Source: Acidobacteriaceae bacterium KBS 146 (lineage in GTDB: Bacteria; Acidobacteriota; Terriglobia; Terriglobales; Acidobacteriaceae). From it: a stretch of 64,000 nucleotides of DNA. Both the position numbers and the translations under genes were made by a program. The stretch lies in contig JHVA01000001.1 of the NCBI GenBank assembly GCA_000688615.1, positions 1,860,001 through 1,924,000 on the forward strand, given 5' to 3'. Below the pieces are notes generated by a model. The model had not been told where the DNA came from. It saw only the letters and a list, made by a program, of their open reading frames with translations, and ran no database searches. Positions 1 through 8,250 of the stretch are shown in pieces; positions within the stretch are counted from its first letter, which is position 1, and each line of letters begins with the position of its first letter.

Positions 1-1
1 C

Positions 2-1564
2 CTGCAGAAGCTGAAGAAGGCTGCCGAGGATTACCTGGGATCCAGCGTTACCGAGGCCGTCATCACGGTTCCGGCGTACTTCAATGATGCACAGCGCCAG
101 GCCACCAAGGATGCAGGTAAGATCGCCGGTCTCGACGTCAAGCGCATCGTCAACGAGCCGACTGCGGCCGCGCTCGCCTATGGACTCGACAAGAAGAAGG
201 ACGAGACCATCGCCGTGTACGACTTCGGCGGCGGTACCTTCGATATCTCGATCCTGGAGGTCGGCGAAGGCGTTATCGAAGTGAAGTCGACCAATGGAGA
301 CACCCATCTGGGGGGCGACAACCTGGACCAGCGCATCGTCGACTGGCTCATCTCGGAGTTCAAGTCCGAGACCGGTCTCGATCTCACCGCCAAGGGCAAC
401 GAGATGGCTCTCCAGCGTCTGAAGGATGCCGCGGAACGCGCCAAGATCGAGCTATCGACCGCGCAGGAGACGGAGATCAACCTTCCGTTCATCACGGCTG
501 ACGCCAGCGGACCGAAGCACCTTGTCCGCAAGCTGACCCGTGCCAAGCTCGAGAGCCTGGTTGACGATCTGCTGCAGAAGTCCGTGGGACCCTGCAAGCA
601 GGCGTTGAAGGATGCAGGCGTCGATGCCAGCAAGATCGATGAGGTCGTCCTGGTTGGCGGCCAGACCCGTATGCCGAAGATTCAGCAGCTGGTCAAAGAG
701 CTCTTCGGCAAGGAGCCTCACAAGGGCGTCAATCCGGATGAAGTCGTTGCGATCGGAGCGGCGGTCCAGGCTGGTGTTCTCGCCGGAGACGTGAAGGATC
801 TGCTCCTGCTCGACGTCACCCCGCTGACCCTGTCGATCGAGACCATGGGCGGCGTTGCGACTCCGATGATCCAGCGCAACACGACCATCCCGACCAAGAA
901 GACGGAGACCTTCTCGACAGCTGCCGATTCGCAGACCGAGGTTGAGGTTCATGTCCTCCAGGGCGAGCGTCCGATGGCGGCGCAGAACCGGACTCTGGGC
1001 AAGTTCAAGCTGAGCGGCATTCCGCCTGCTCCGCGCGGCGTGCCTCAGATCGAGGTAACCTTCGACATCGACGCCAATGGCATTCTGAACGTGACGGCGA
1101 AGGACAACGCGACCGGCAAGGATCAGAAGATCACCATCACCTCCAGCTCGGGTCTCAGCAAGGATGAGGTCGAGCGGATGGCGAAGGATGCCGAATCGCA
1201 CGCGGCCGAGGACAAGGAGCAGCGTGAGACGATCGAAGCCCGCAACGGTCTCGACTCGATGGTCTATAACGTCGAGAAGATGATCAAGGACGCCGGCGAC
1301 AAGGTCTCTGGATCCGATAAAGGCGATGTCGAATCAGCCCTTGAGGATGCAAAGAAAACTCTCGCCGGAACCCCGGGCGCAAGTGAGCTGAACGCGGCCC
1401 GTGAGCGTCTAACCACTGCAAGCCATAAGCTTGCCGAGGTGATGTATAAGGCGAATGCGGCGCAACCGACCGAACAGGCCGCGCAGGGCGGATCCGCTGA
1501 GGAACCGAAGAAGGACGAGGGAGTGATCGACGCCGAGTACGTGGACGTCGACGAAAAAAAGTAA
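2..1564 (+). CDS. dnaK: Chaperone protein DnaK (Hsp70), 5' truncated by window edge
   Basis: ATP-dependent cytoplasmic Hsp70 chaperone that works with DnaJ and GrpE to bind exposed hydrophobic stretches of client proteins. The frame is open from base 2 and gives 520 residues. About 120 residues of the nucleotide-binding domain are missing compared with the usual ~640, because the window begins inside the gene. Visible signatures include [28 protein letters not shown], the [10 protein letters not shown] phosphate loop and VGGQTRMP. The substrate-binding domain follows ([14 protein letters not shown], ending in the helical lid) and the tail is acidic ([12 protein letters not shown]). dnaJ lies 3.3 kb downstream and hspR 5.7 kb downstream on the same strand, so this is a dispersed heat-shock cluster. 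Identification is secure; the promoter is outside the window. Confidence 0.98.
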   Translation: MQKLKKAAEDYLGSSVTEAVITVPAYFNDAQRQATKDAGKIAGLDVKRIVNEPTAAALAYGLDKKKDETIAVYDFGGGTFDISILEVGEGVIEVKSTNGDTHLGGDNLDQRIVDWLISEFKSETGLDLTAKGNEMALQRLKDAAERAKIELSTAQETEINLPFITADASGPKHLVRKLTRAKLESLVDDLLQKSVGPCKQALKDAGVDASKIDEVVLVGGQTRMPKIQQLVKELFGKEPHKGVNPDEVVAIGAAVQAGVLAGDVKDLLLLDVTPLTLSIETMGGVATPMIQRNTTIPTKKTETFSTAADSQTEVEVHVLQGERPMAAQNRTLGKFKLSGIPPAPRGVPQIEVTFDIDANGILNVTAKDNATGKDQKITITSSSGLSKDEVERMAKDAESHAAEDKEQRETIEARNGLDSMVYNVEKMIKDAGDKVSGSDKGDVESALEDAKKTLAGTPGASELNAARERLTTASHKLAEVMYKANAAQPTEQAAQGGSAEEPKKDEGVIDAEYVDVDEKK

Positions 1565-1606
1565 CCGTCTTAAACGGTTTTGATGGTTAGCAGGTTTTTT
1601 GCAGGA

Positions 1607-1640
1607 GAGAGGGGCAATCCTCTGAGGTTTGCCCCCTCTT
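1607..1640 (+). terminator. Terminator hairpin after dnaK
   Basis: An inverted repeat pairs GAGGGGCAA (about 1609-1617) with TTGCCCCCTC (1629-1638), with one bulged C, followed by a short T-rich run. It lies 43 bp after the dnaK stop and before the next small gene. A weaker six-pair hairpin (AACCGT/ACGGTT) directly overlaps the dnaK stop at 1563-1579. A Rho-independent terminator is plausible, although the U tract is poor. Confidence 0.55.
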
Positions 1641-1792
1641 GTTATAAGAAGGCCCCGGATGGACTGTAGGTTTGTACCACTTACTTCCAGGAAAGGTGTT
1701 CAAACGTGAATAACAATAGAAATCGCATGGAAGTCTCCGATCTGAAGTGGTTAGAAAACCTGGAACTCAATCGATTGACAGGAGGAAGGGCG

Positions 1793-1963
1793 ATGACCGA
1801 GACGATGTGGAGATGTGATCAGGTTCGTGCGGGACAACTTTATAACCGCATGATGTTCGATACGCGCGAAGAGGCGGAACACTTTGTGCGTAAGATGCAG
1901 CAGGTGGAGCCGGACCAGGTGTTTTCGATCGAGGCAATCGAAGCGAAGCAGATCTGGAACTAA
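1793..1963 (+). CDS. Small hypothetical protein (56 aa; 85 aa if the upstream start is used)
   Basis: Short soluble protein of unknown function. Two in-frame starts compete. A GTG at 1706 follows AGGAAAGG by about 9 nt and would give 85 residues. The ATG at 1793 has a consensus AGGAGG at 1780-1785 spaced 7 nt away and gives 56 residues beginning MTETMWRCDQVRAGQ. I chose 1793 because its ribosome-binding site is much better and the segment upstream of it is composed less like a domain. The product is rich in charged and aromatic residues, has no signal peptide or membrane segment, and contains a likely helix (REEAEHFVRKMQQVE). It sits between dnaK and the DNA glycosylase on the same strand. 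I recognise no domain. Confidence 0.65.
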   Translation: MTETMWRCDQVRAGQLYNRMMFDTREEAEHFVRKMQQVEPDQVFSIEAIEAKQIWN

Positions 1964-2096
1964 GGACTGGTTAGGAAGCAGGATTTGTAGATCGGTTTGA
2001 AGAGCAGCGAGATTTTCAGGCGGCGGTAGTCTCTGGTGTGGACCAGTACCGTCGCCATCATTTCGTTTGGACAGTTTTGGTGGAGGCGCAGGGACG

Positions 2097-2981
2097 ATGC
2101 CGGAAGGAAATGAGATTCATCGCTGGGCCATGCGTCACCAGGCAGCCTTTGCAGGAAGACCGGTTCGCGTGGACGGACCGCAGGGCCGGTTTACCGATGC
2201 AGACGTAATCGACGGACGAAAGCTGGAGCGTGTGCTGGCCGTGGGAAAACATCTGGGCTATGACTTCGGCAAGGATCGGATACTGCATGTCCACCTTGGA
2301 TTGCAAGGAGACTTTACGGAAGGCTCAGGCCCCTTACCGCCGGTCAAGGGAGCGCTTCGGCTGCGCATGTGGAATGCTGCAGCGGTAAAGAAGCCACCGG
2401 TACCTGGGGAGTCTAAGCGGCATGCCTGGTATTCCGAAGATGACGGTACGGGACATCTTGCTCCCGAACAGGTTGCCTGGGTGGAACTGCGGGGTCCGAT
2501 GGATTGCACTATCTATACCCAGGAGAAATGGGAGCAGCTTTTGAACCGGTTGGGACCCGACCCTCTCAACGGTGACGAGCCGGACAAGATGATCGCCAAG
2601 GTGGGCAAGAGCCGCAAATCCATCGGGGAGCTGCTGATGGATCAGACGCTGTTTGCTGGAGTCGGCAACATCTTTCGTGCGGAGCTTCTCTTTCGGGCGC
2701 GCCTCAGTCCGTTCCCTCCCGGAAAGGACGTAAACGAAGAGATACTTCGATCGATATGGAAAGATGCAGTGACGCTGATGCCGGCTGCGATGGTCGACCG
2801 TCGTATCGTTACTACCGAACCCCGGGACCGTCCACACAAACGCGGTCAGGCGCTCAAGGAAGAGGCCCATTATGTGTATCGGCGCAACGGTCTTCCCTGC
2901 TTCGTCTGCGGAACCATCGTCAAAAAGCTGGAGGTCGCCGGAAGGAATCTCTTCTGGTGTCCGAACTGTCAGGCAGACTGA
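2097..2981 (+). CDS. nei: Fpg/Nei-family DNA glycosylase, endonuclease VIII-like (Nei2-like)
   Basis: Base-excision repair glycosylase/AP lyase that removes oxidised bases. The ATG at 2097 was chosen because it puts Pro2 and Glu3 (MPEGNEIHR) at the N-terminus. In this family the mature Pro2 amine is the catalytic nucleophile and Glu3 assists, so the longer open frame starting at 2067 would abolish catalysis. The PEGNEIH start and QGRF/GKHL segments resemble the Nei2 branch known from actinobacteria more than classical MutM. The central helix-two-turn-helix is visible (LLMDQTLFAGVGNIFRAE), followed by a C-terminal zinc finger with CFVC and CPNC pairs near residues 272-291. Length (294 aa) is normal. 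Which oxidised bases it prefers cannot be read from sequence. Confidence 0.9.
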   Translation: MPEGNEIHRWAMRHQAAFAGRPVRVDGPQGRFTDADVIDGRKLERVLAVGKHLGYDFGKDRILHVHLGLQGDFTEGSGPLPPVKGALRLRMWNAAAVKKPPVPGESKRHAWYSEDDGTGHLAPEQVAWVELRGPMDCTIYTQEKWEQLLNRLGPDPLNGDEPDKMIAKVGKSRKSIGELLMDQTLFAGVGNIFRAELLFRARLSPFPPGKDVNEEILRSIWKDAVTLMPAAMVDRRIVTTEPRDRPHKRGQALKEEAHYVYRRNGLPCFVCGTIVKKLEVAGRNLFWCPNCQAD

Positions 2982-3080
2982 CACCCGTTACGCGGAGCAA
3001 ACCGCAGATACTTCGCTCCGCTCAGGATGACAGTTACTTACTGCATTTCTAATTCGATTGGGTCCGATATGCCGATACAA

Positions 3081-4787
3081 CTAGTGCAGGACGAGGTAGG
3101 TATGGAAGCTCTGGTTGAGCATGTTGTCCTGATGAACGTAGGGGTAAGGCGCATTGGAGCGGAGAAAGTCCTGTTGCTCGGAGATCTGCGGCGAGCCGTC
3201 AGAGAAGAACTCGCGCTCGTCCAACCGCGGTCCGGGAATACGGTGCAGCAGTTGACGATTGAGGAAGAAGCGTACGCCATGAATATAGACGGGGCGGTAC
3301 TGGCTCAGAAATTCAGGATAGCTGCCGAGCTTTGTGGTTTCGGTGAAGATCTCGTGCACTTCAATGACATCAGGCCGACGCTGCTGGAGCAGGTACGATC
3401 TGATAACGGCAAAACCTTGATGCGCAAGGGTTCGATCGCAGAGGAGCCCAAGGTCGATGACGCGCACGTTATCTGTATAGAGCATGATGGCGCCCATATC
3501 CGGAGCCGCATAGGTCAGGCTCGGTTGACCGGAGAGTCGCTGCAGCTCCGTCAGGATGGGAGCAGCTGTGCGCACCCGGTCGACCGTGATGCGGGGCATA
3601 TATAGAGGAGCCTTCCCTGACTTGAGCGGCTGGATGCGGGCCTGCATGCGAAGCACCGTGAAGAGGCAGAGAGCGACCGTAACCCAGCCGAGAGTTTTGC
3701 GGTTCAGGTTGGGAAGAACGGGAAGAAGCAGCACACCGATGAGGAAGGGCCAGGCGCTGTAGAAGGAGCGGAACTCTGGACCCCAGTTCGGACCGATGGC
3801 CGTGCTGAGGATGAAGGAAAAGAGGAGAAAGAGAAGAAGAAAACGGAGCTGCCAGGATTCCTCAAAAGAGTGCCTCAGTCGAGGAATAGAGAATGGTCGC
3901 TCCTTCTCGATGAGATACCGATAGAGGATGTATCCGGCGAGCAAAAGGAACAGAATTTTGCAGGAGTAAAGAATAAGAAGTGGTTCGGAGAGATGACGAA
4001 CAATCGCCAGCCGTGATGAGGGCGCAGAGTACGGGAAGCGCTGCTTGGCAACCACGGTGTTGGGAAGAATATCTCCGAAGTAAAGCCAGCGGGTCAGATT
4101 CGAAACGAGAAAAAGGAGGCTCCATGAGAGAAAAGCGGACAGATTACGGCGACGGTTGCGGTCGATGAGAATAAAAGGTACCAGCAGCCATGCTCCTTCC
4201 CAGCGTGTGAGAAGGAGCATGGCGCCGGCGCCGATGTACCAGAGATGTGCTGCTCGGCTGACGGCAGGAAATAGAATCAGCATCACCATGACGAGCGTCA
4301 GGATGAGAGGCGTTTCCATACCGTTGATGGTCTCGTAGAACATCAGCGTGCAGCCGATAGTTCCGGCGACAAGATTGGCAAAGACTTCTGTAGTCCAAGT
4401 CATGAACCAGTAGCGAATGAGCAGAATGTTGACGAGATTGAGGACAAGCGTGGAGATCTTGGCGAATGCGAGCAAAGCGACAGGAGTGGAGATGAGCTTT
4501 GCGGCTGCTGCCATGAGCAGCATCCAGAGCGTGGTGGAATATCCCTCAACGATGCCGGAGCCGGGGGTGGGCTCAATCCTCCCGGTCTGTGCGAAGGTTC
4601 GCGCGAAACCAAGAGTGATAGCAGAGTCGTCCCACGTAATGGCCCAGAAACGCCATGCGACAAAAATCTGCGCGAGGAGACCAATCAGGACGAGCCCACG
4701 GGAAGCCCAAAGGGCCAGCCGAGAGGAGCGCTCCAGGCACTCGGATCGTTCGACAACGGGATGAATACCGGTTTCGACGAAACGCAT
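3081..4787 (-). CDS. Polytopic membrane glycosyltransferase, GT-C type (AftB/PMT-like)
   Basis: Integral membrane protein of 568 residues with about ten hydrophobic segments, beginning near residue 30 (LVLIGLLAQIFVAWRFW). The first periplasmic loop carries WDDSAITLGFARTF and then GIVEGYSTTLWML. This acidic-pair plus VEGY...LW layout is typical of GT-C enzymes that use polyprenyl-phosphate sugars, such as mycobacterial arabinofuranosyltransferases. The C-terminal ~150 residues form a soluble, probably periplasmic, region. The ATG at 4787 is preceded by GAGAGGA at suitable spacing. It lies convergent to nei and divergent from dnaJ. Donor and acceptor are unknown; a role in envelope glycan or lipoglycan assembly is inferred from family only. 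Confidence 0.75.
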   Translation of the reverse strand: MRFVETGIHPVVERSECLERSSRLALWASRGLVLIGLLAQIFVAWRFWAITWDDSAITLGFARTFAQTGRIEPTPGSGIVEGYSTTLWMLLMAAAAKLISTPVALLAFAKISTLVLNLVNILLIRYWFMTWTTEVFANLVAGTIGCTLMFYETINGMETPLILTLVMVMLILFPAVSRAAHLWYIGAGAMLLLTRWEGAWLLVPFILIDRNRRRNLSAFLSWSLLFLVSNLTRWLYFGDILPNTVVAKQRFPYSAPSSRLAIVRHLSEPLLILYSCKILFLLLAGYILYRYLIEKERPFSIPRLRHSFEESWQLRFLLLFLLFSFILSTAIGPNWGPEFRSFYSAWPFLIGVLLLPVLPNLNRKTLGWVTVALCLFTVLRMQARIQPLKSGKAPLYMPRITVDRVRTAAPILTELQRLSGQPSLTYAAPDMGAIMLYTDNVRVIDLGLLCDRTLAHQGFAVIRSYLLQQRRPDVIEVHEIFTETTKLGSYPEFLSQYRPVYIHGVRFFLNRQLLHRIPGPRLDEREFFSDGSPQISEQQDFLRSNAPYPYVHQDNMLNQSFHTYLVLH

Positions 4788-4872
4788 GGCGGCGTCCTCT
4801 CTTGTAGATTATCGAAGATGTCTGGATTTCGGAGTTGGAAGATAGATAGAGTCAGTAAGAAGCGAAAGAACT

Positions 4873-6114
4873 ATGGCGACGACAAAGACAAAGGATTACT
4901 ACGGCACACTCGGGGTAAAGAAGACGGCGACGTCGGACGAGATTCGCAAGGCGTTTCGCAAAGCTGCGCGCAAATATCATCCAGACGTCAATCCGGGAGA
5001 TAAGAAAGCGGAAGAGAAGTTTAAAGAGATCTCTGAAGCTAACGACGTTCTAAGCGACGAGAAGAAGAGGAAGATCTACGACCAGCTCGGCTTTTATTCC
5101 GACTCGATCGATCCGGCCGCGGCGGAAGCAGCGGCGCGTGGCGGGTATGGCGGTCCTGGCGGCTTTGGGGGAGGGGCGCAGGCCGGCAGGGGAGGAGGTC
5201 AAGGGGTTCCTTTCGATTTCAGTGGCTTCGACTTTTCCGATTTCCAACCGGGCAGCGGAGCCGGGCGCCAGGAACAGCCTGGTGGAGGCGGTGGAGGTTT
5301 TCGCGACATCTTCAGCCAGATGTTCTCTGGAAATCGCAATGCTGCACGCGGTCCTCAGCCCGGCACCGATCTGGAGTATCAGGTGAGCGTGGATTTCTGG
5401 ACGGCGATCCGCGGAGGAATTGCGCGGCTGGAGATCCAGCGACAGGAGATCTGCCCGACGTGCAAGGGCAAGTCCACGACGGGCGGTAACACGGATTGCC
5501 CGGAGTGCAACGGCTCGGGACAGGTGACCCAGATGGGTGGCCGTATGAAGTTCAACATCCAGTGCCCGCGCTGTGGAGGTTCCGGCAAAGTGCAGAACGT
5601 CTGCCCCACCTGCTCGGGGGAAGGCGTAGTTATGCGGAAGGAGCCGCTTGAGTTTCGCATCAAACCGGGAACGCGCGATGGCCAGAGGATACGGCTGGCT
5701 GGAAAAGGCAATGCGGGGACGAATGGTGGCTCCGCAGGAGATCTGTTTCTGATCATCAAGGCGGGGACAAATCCCGTCTTCACGCGGACCGGGGACGATA
5801 TCTATGTAACGGTTCCGGTCACGGTTTCGGAGGCGTCTCTCGGAGCCAAGATCGACGTGCCCACGATTGATACGCACGAAGGCGGAGGAAGAACCCAGCT
5901 GAAGATTCCGCCGGGAACGCAGACGGGCCAGAAGCTTCGCATGAGAGAAAAAGGGGTTCCGTCGGCTGTCCAGGAAGGCAGACGGGGCGACCAGATTGTT
6001 GAAGTGCGGATCGTCGTTCCCAAGGTGCAGGACGAGCGGTCGAAGGAGATCCTGCGGGAGTTCGCCAAGTTGAATCCTGAAGACCCGCGCGAGGACCTGT
6101 TTACGAAGATCTGA
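4873..6114 (+). CDS. dnaJ: Chaperone protein DnaJ (Hsp40)
   Basis: DnaK co-chaperone that stimulates ATP hydrolysis and delivers substrates. The J domain spans residues ~7-72 with the essential HPD at 36-38. A long Gly/Phe-rich linker follows (~95-160). The zinc-binding domain has four cysteine pairs: [24 protein letters not shown] and CPTCSGEG. The first departs slightly from CxxCxGxG. The C-terminal substrate-binding beta domains end with [12 protein letters not shown]. At 413 residues it is somewhat longer than E. coli DnaJ (376), mostly in the linker, but it is a full-length type I DnaJ. It is not immediately beside dnaK: nei and a minus-strand gene intervene. Confidence 0.97.
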   Translation: MATTKTKDYYGTLGVKKTATSDEIRKAFRKAARKYHPDVNPGDKKAEEKFKEISEANDVLSDEKKRKIYDQLGFYSDSIDPAAAEAAARGGYGGPGGFGGGAQAGRGGGQGVPFDFSGFDFSDFQPGSGAGRQEQPGGGGGGFRDIFSQMFSGNRNAARGPQPGTDLEYQVSVDFWTAIRGGIARLEIQRQEICPTCKGKSTTGGNTDCPECNGSGQVTQMGGRMKFNIQCPRCGGSGKVQNVCPTCSGEGVVMRKEPLEFRIKPGTRDGQRIRLAGKGNAGTNGGSAGDLFLIIKAGTNPVFTRTGDDIYVTVPVTVSEASLGAKIDVPTIDTHEGGGRTQLKIPPGTQTGQKLRMREKGVPSAVQEGRRGDQIVEVRIVVPKVQDERSKEILREFAKLNPEDPREDLFTKI

Positions 6115-6117
6115 ACG

Positions 6118-7194
6118 TTACATGACCGGATGGCTCTGTGCAGTGGAGATCCAGGGAGCGGTCGTTGTGGCCGCTCCTTCCTCTTCTTCTGCATGAGCCT
6201 GCATCGCGGTTCCGAGCCCTCGAGAGCTAGTCGTAACGGGGGCCGGCAGGATGAATTCGTTGGCGAGCGAACCTAGCCGTTGTACTGCCTCAGGGGCAAT
6301 TCCAACAGCGCGGGCCATGAGCCACGCCTGTGGCGTGATCGTGATCTCTGCCCTTCCCTGAGCCACAGCATGATAGACGCGATTGGCCGCCCGCTTGACG
6401 GACGCGGCGACGATGGGAGTGGTGGCAGCCAGATTGAACCATCGTTCTTCTTTCCTGGCGTTCCCTACGAAGTTGGCATGAACGTGTCCTCCCGTCCGCA
6501 TCAACCCTGGACAAACTGTGGTCACCCGAACGCCTTTGTGGCGAAGTTCCGCATGCAATCCTTGAGAAAATCCCACAAGAGCAAATTTACTTGCGGTGTA
6601 AGGGAGCATGTGGGGTACAGCAACTTTGCCGCCGATGGAACATATATTTACGATTGCCGCGGGCCTGCTGCGATCCCGGTTCAGCATATAGGGCAGCGCG
6701 GCCTGCGTGACATGCAGAGCTGCGAAGAAGTTGACCTCCATGGAATTGCGAAAGGTCTCGACGGAAAAATCTTCGATCGGGCCGACGTCGATGATGCCTG
6801 CATTATTGACCAGAACATCGATGCGGCCGAAGTGACCGATCGCATGCTCGACCAGGCTTTTTGCCTGAGCCTCGTCCTTGAGATCGGCGGGGATCAGCAG
6901 CACATCGTCTGCGGAAAGGACGGCTCTCTTCTTTAGCAACGAGTTGCGAGCCTCGTTGAGTTCCTCCACACTACGCGCGGTCAAAACCAGCTTGTTTCCC
7001 TCGCGGGCAAACCGTTCGGCGATGGCGAACCCGAAACCACGCGACCCTCCGGTGATCAGCACCACGCGATCTTCGGTTCTGCGATGGCCACTTTGCCGGC
7101 GTTTTACTGCAGTGAGGGCACAGGCAGCAGTTGCAGCAGTTACTCCGGCAAGCATCTGGAGAAGATGAGTTCGCTTCATAGGAGAGGCATCCAA
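6118..7194 (-). CDS. Short-chain dehydrogenase/reductase, N-terminal membrane anchor
   Basis: NAD(P)-dependent oxidoreductase of the classical SDR family. The Rossmann cofactor motif TGGSRGFG occurs near residue 48, NNAG near 130, and the catalytic Ser plus YTASK near 175-200. A short hydrophobic stretch at the N-terminus (MLAGVTAATAACALTAV) suggests membrane association, and the C-terminal tail of ~90 residues extends past the usual 250-residue core. The ATG at 7194 was used; the internal ATG at 7179 has no purine-rich sequence before it. It is divergent from hspR, with a 110 bp shared intergenic region, and its stop lies 3 bp from the dnaJ stop. The substrate cannot be predicted. Confidence 0.88.
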   Translation of the reverse strand: MDASPMKRTHLLQMLAGVTAATAACALTAVKRRQSGHRRTEDRVVLITGGSRGFGFAIAERFAREGNKLVLTARSVEELNEARNSLLKKRAVLSADDVLLIPADLKDEAQAKSLVEHAIGHFGRIDVLVNNAGIIDVGPIEDFSVETFRNSMEVNFFAALHVTQAALPYMLNRDRSRPAAIVNICSIGGKVAVPHMLPYTASKFALVGFSQGLHAELRHKGVRVTTVCPGLMRTGGHVHANFVGNARKEERWFNLAATTPIVAASVKRAANRVYHAVAQGRAEITITPQAWLMARAVGIAPEAVQRLGSLANEFILPAPVTTSSRGLGTAMQAHAEEEEGAATTTAPWISTAQSHPVM

Positions 7195-7232
7195 TCAATT
7201 GTGAGAGTTCCGACAAGCATAGCTAATTTTGT

Positions 7233-7242
7233 TTGACGTCAA
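7233..7242. promoter_or_regulatory. TTGACGTCAA palindrome in the SDR/hspR intergenic region
   Basis: A perfect 10-bp palindrome lies between the divergent SDR gene and hspR, about 62 bp before the hspR ATG. Its left half (TTGACG) could also be a -35 element for hspR, with a poor -10-like GCTAGA 17 bp further on. It is not the HAIR operator (CTTGAGT-N7-ACTCAAG) known for Streptomyces HspR, which I do not see near this gene. Either a promoter or a regulator-binding site is possible. Confidence 0.3.
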
Positions 7243-7304
7243 TCTGCGGCCTCACGCTAGACTTCTGCTTAAGAAAAGACGCAGGAACGAGAGAAGGACA
7301 CATC

Positions 7305-7721
7305 ATGGCGACAAGGCGCAAGAGCAAAGGTGCATATATGATTTCGGCGGTTGCCGAGATGTACCAAATCCACCCCCAGACACTGCGGCTCTATGAGCGG
7401 GAAGGACTTTTGCGCCCGTCGCGTAGCGAGGGAAATACCCGTCTGTACACGGATGAAGACCTGGAGCGTCTGGAGTTTATCCTGAACCTTGCCCGAGACT
7501 TAGGAGTGAATATCGCCGGAATTGCCGTGATCCTGCAGATGCGGGAACGTATGGAGGAGATGAACCGGCAGATGCAAGGCTTTGTGGATTATGTCCGCAC
7601 CGAGATGTTGTCGCGGATGCAGCAGGGACAGACCGCGGCCGGACTGATCCCGATGCGACGCCCGGTCGTTGTGCCCTCTCCTGTGCCGACAAAGAGGAAA
7701 AAGTCCGGAGCCAGCGAGTAG
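7305..7721 (+). CDS. hspR: HspR, MerR-family heat-shock repressor
   Basis: DNA-binding repressor of the dnaK-type heat-shock genes, best known from actinobacteria, where DnaK acts as its co-repressor. The 138-residue product has the HspR-type MerR helix-turn-helix: YMISAVAEMYQIHPQTLRLY, then EGLLRPSRSEGNTRLYTDED and a dimerisation helix (LERLEFILNLARDLGVN). A Met/Glu-rich helix and a basic tail follow (TKRKKSGASE). The ATG at 7305 was chosen over the open-frame start at 7233 because GAAGGA at 7293-7298 is well spaced and MerR proteins have no long N-terminal arm. It lies on the same strand as dnaK and dnaJ, consistent with control of the heat-shock genes here, though the target operators are not identified. 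Confidence 0.88.
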   Translation: MATRRKSKGAYMISAVAEMYQIHPQTLRLYEREGLLRPSRSEGNTRLYTDEDLERLEFILNLARDLGVNIAGIAVILQMRERMEEMNRQMQGFVDYVRTEMLSRMQQGQTAAGLIPMRRPVVVPSPVPTKRKKSGASE

Positions 7722-7831
7722 AGGTGCTTGTCACAAATTCCTATAAATTTAACAGGACTTTCCGCCTCGGAGAATCCTGCAGAGTAGCATTGGGCCGTCG
7801 ATAAATTTGCTTGTTTGAGGAGACGGTATTT

Positions 7832-8194
7832 ATGGCTCAACCCTTTGTCCACATGGAACTCAACACCCCCGATCTGGGGAAAGCCAAGGATTTCTACGGC
7901 CAGCTTTGCGGCTGGAGCTTCAACGATATCGATATGGGAGGACCGGCCGGAGTTTATTCGGTCTTCAAGCCGTCGGATGGCCCTGGTGGAGGAATCTACA
8001 GCATGCAGGGAGCTCCAACCGCGTGGCTTCCCTACATTGGGGTGGAAAACCTGAAAGAATCGACCGACAAGGCGATTGCTTTGGGGGCAAAGGTGATTAT
8101 GCGAGAACAGGAGGTTCCTGGGCACGGCTCCTTCTCGATGATTGTGGACCCGACGGGAGCTTCGGTCGCACTTTGGCAGGCCAAAACAGCCTGA
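7832..8194 (+). CDS. VOC-family protein (glyoxalase/bleomycin-resistance-like)
   Basis: Small vicinal-oxygen-chelate fold protein of 120 residues. The N-terminal half (FVHMELNTPDLGKAKDFYG) and the C-terminal half (IVDPTGASVALWQ) show the two beta-alpha-beta-beta-beta modules typical of the family. Members include metal-dependent glyoxalases, dioxygenases and resistance proteins, so the reaction is not predictable. The ATG at 7832 has GAGGAGA 8 nt upstream, better than a TTG at 7811 that would add seven residues. It follows hspR by 110 bp on the same strand and is convergent with the pilin-like gene. A hairpin at 8219-8244 lies after the stop. Confidence 0.83.
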   Translation: MAQPFVHMELNTPDLGKAKDFYGQLCGWSFNDIDMGGPAGVYSVFKPSDGPGGGIYSMQGAPTAWLPYIGVENLKESTDKAIALGAKVIMREQEVPGHGSFSMIVDPTGASVALWQAKTA

Positions 8195-8218
8195 GAGACC
8201 AGACCACCGTCACAGGTG

Positions 8219-8250
8219 CAGGCGCGAGATGTTCTTCGCGCCTGTGCTTT
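8219..8250 (+). terminator. Terminator between VOC gene and pilin gene
   Basis: A nine-pair stem (CAGGCGCGA at 8219-8227 with TCGCGCCTG at 8236-8244) followed by TGCTTTATT sits 25 bp after the VOC gene stop. It fits a Rho-independent terminator for the plus-strand hspR/VOC transcript. It also abuts the stop of the convergent pilin-like gene. Confidence 0.6.

Noticed and set aside
452-1201. Long minus-strand open frame inside dnaK (249 aa)
   Set aside because: Lies entirely opposite a clear dnaK, has Arg/Leu/Asp-biased composition expected from the complement of GC-rich coding DNA, and no domain.
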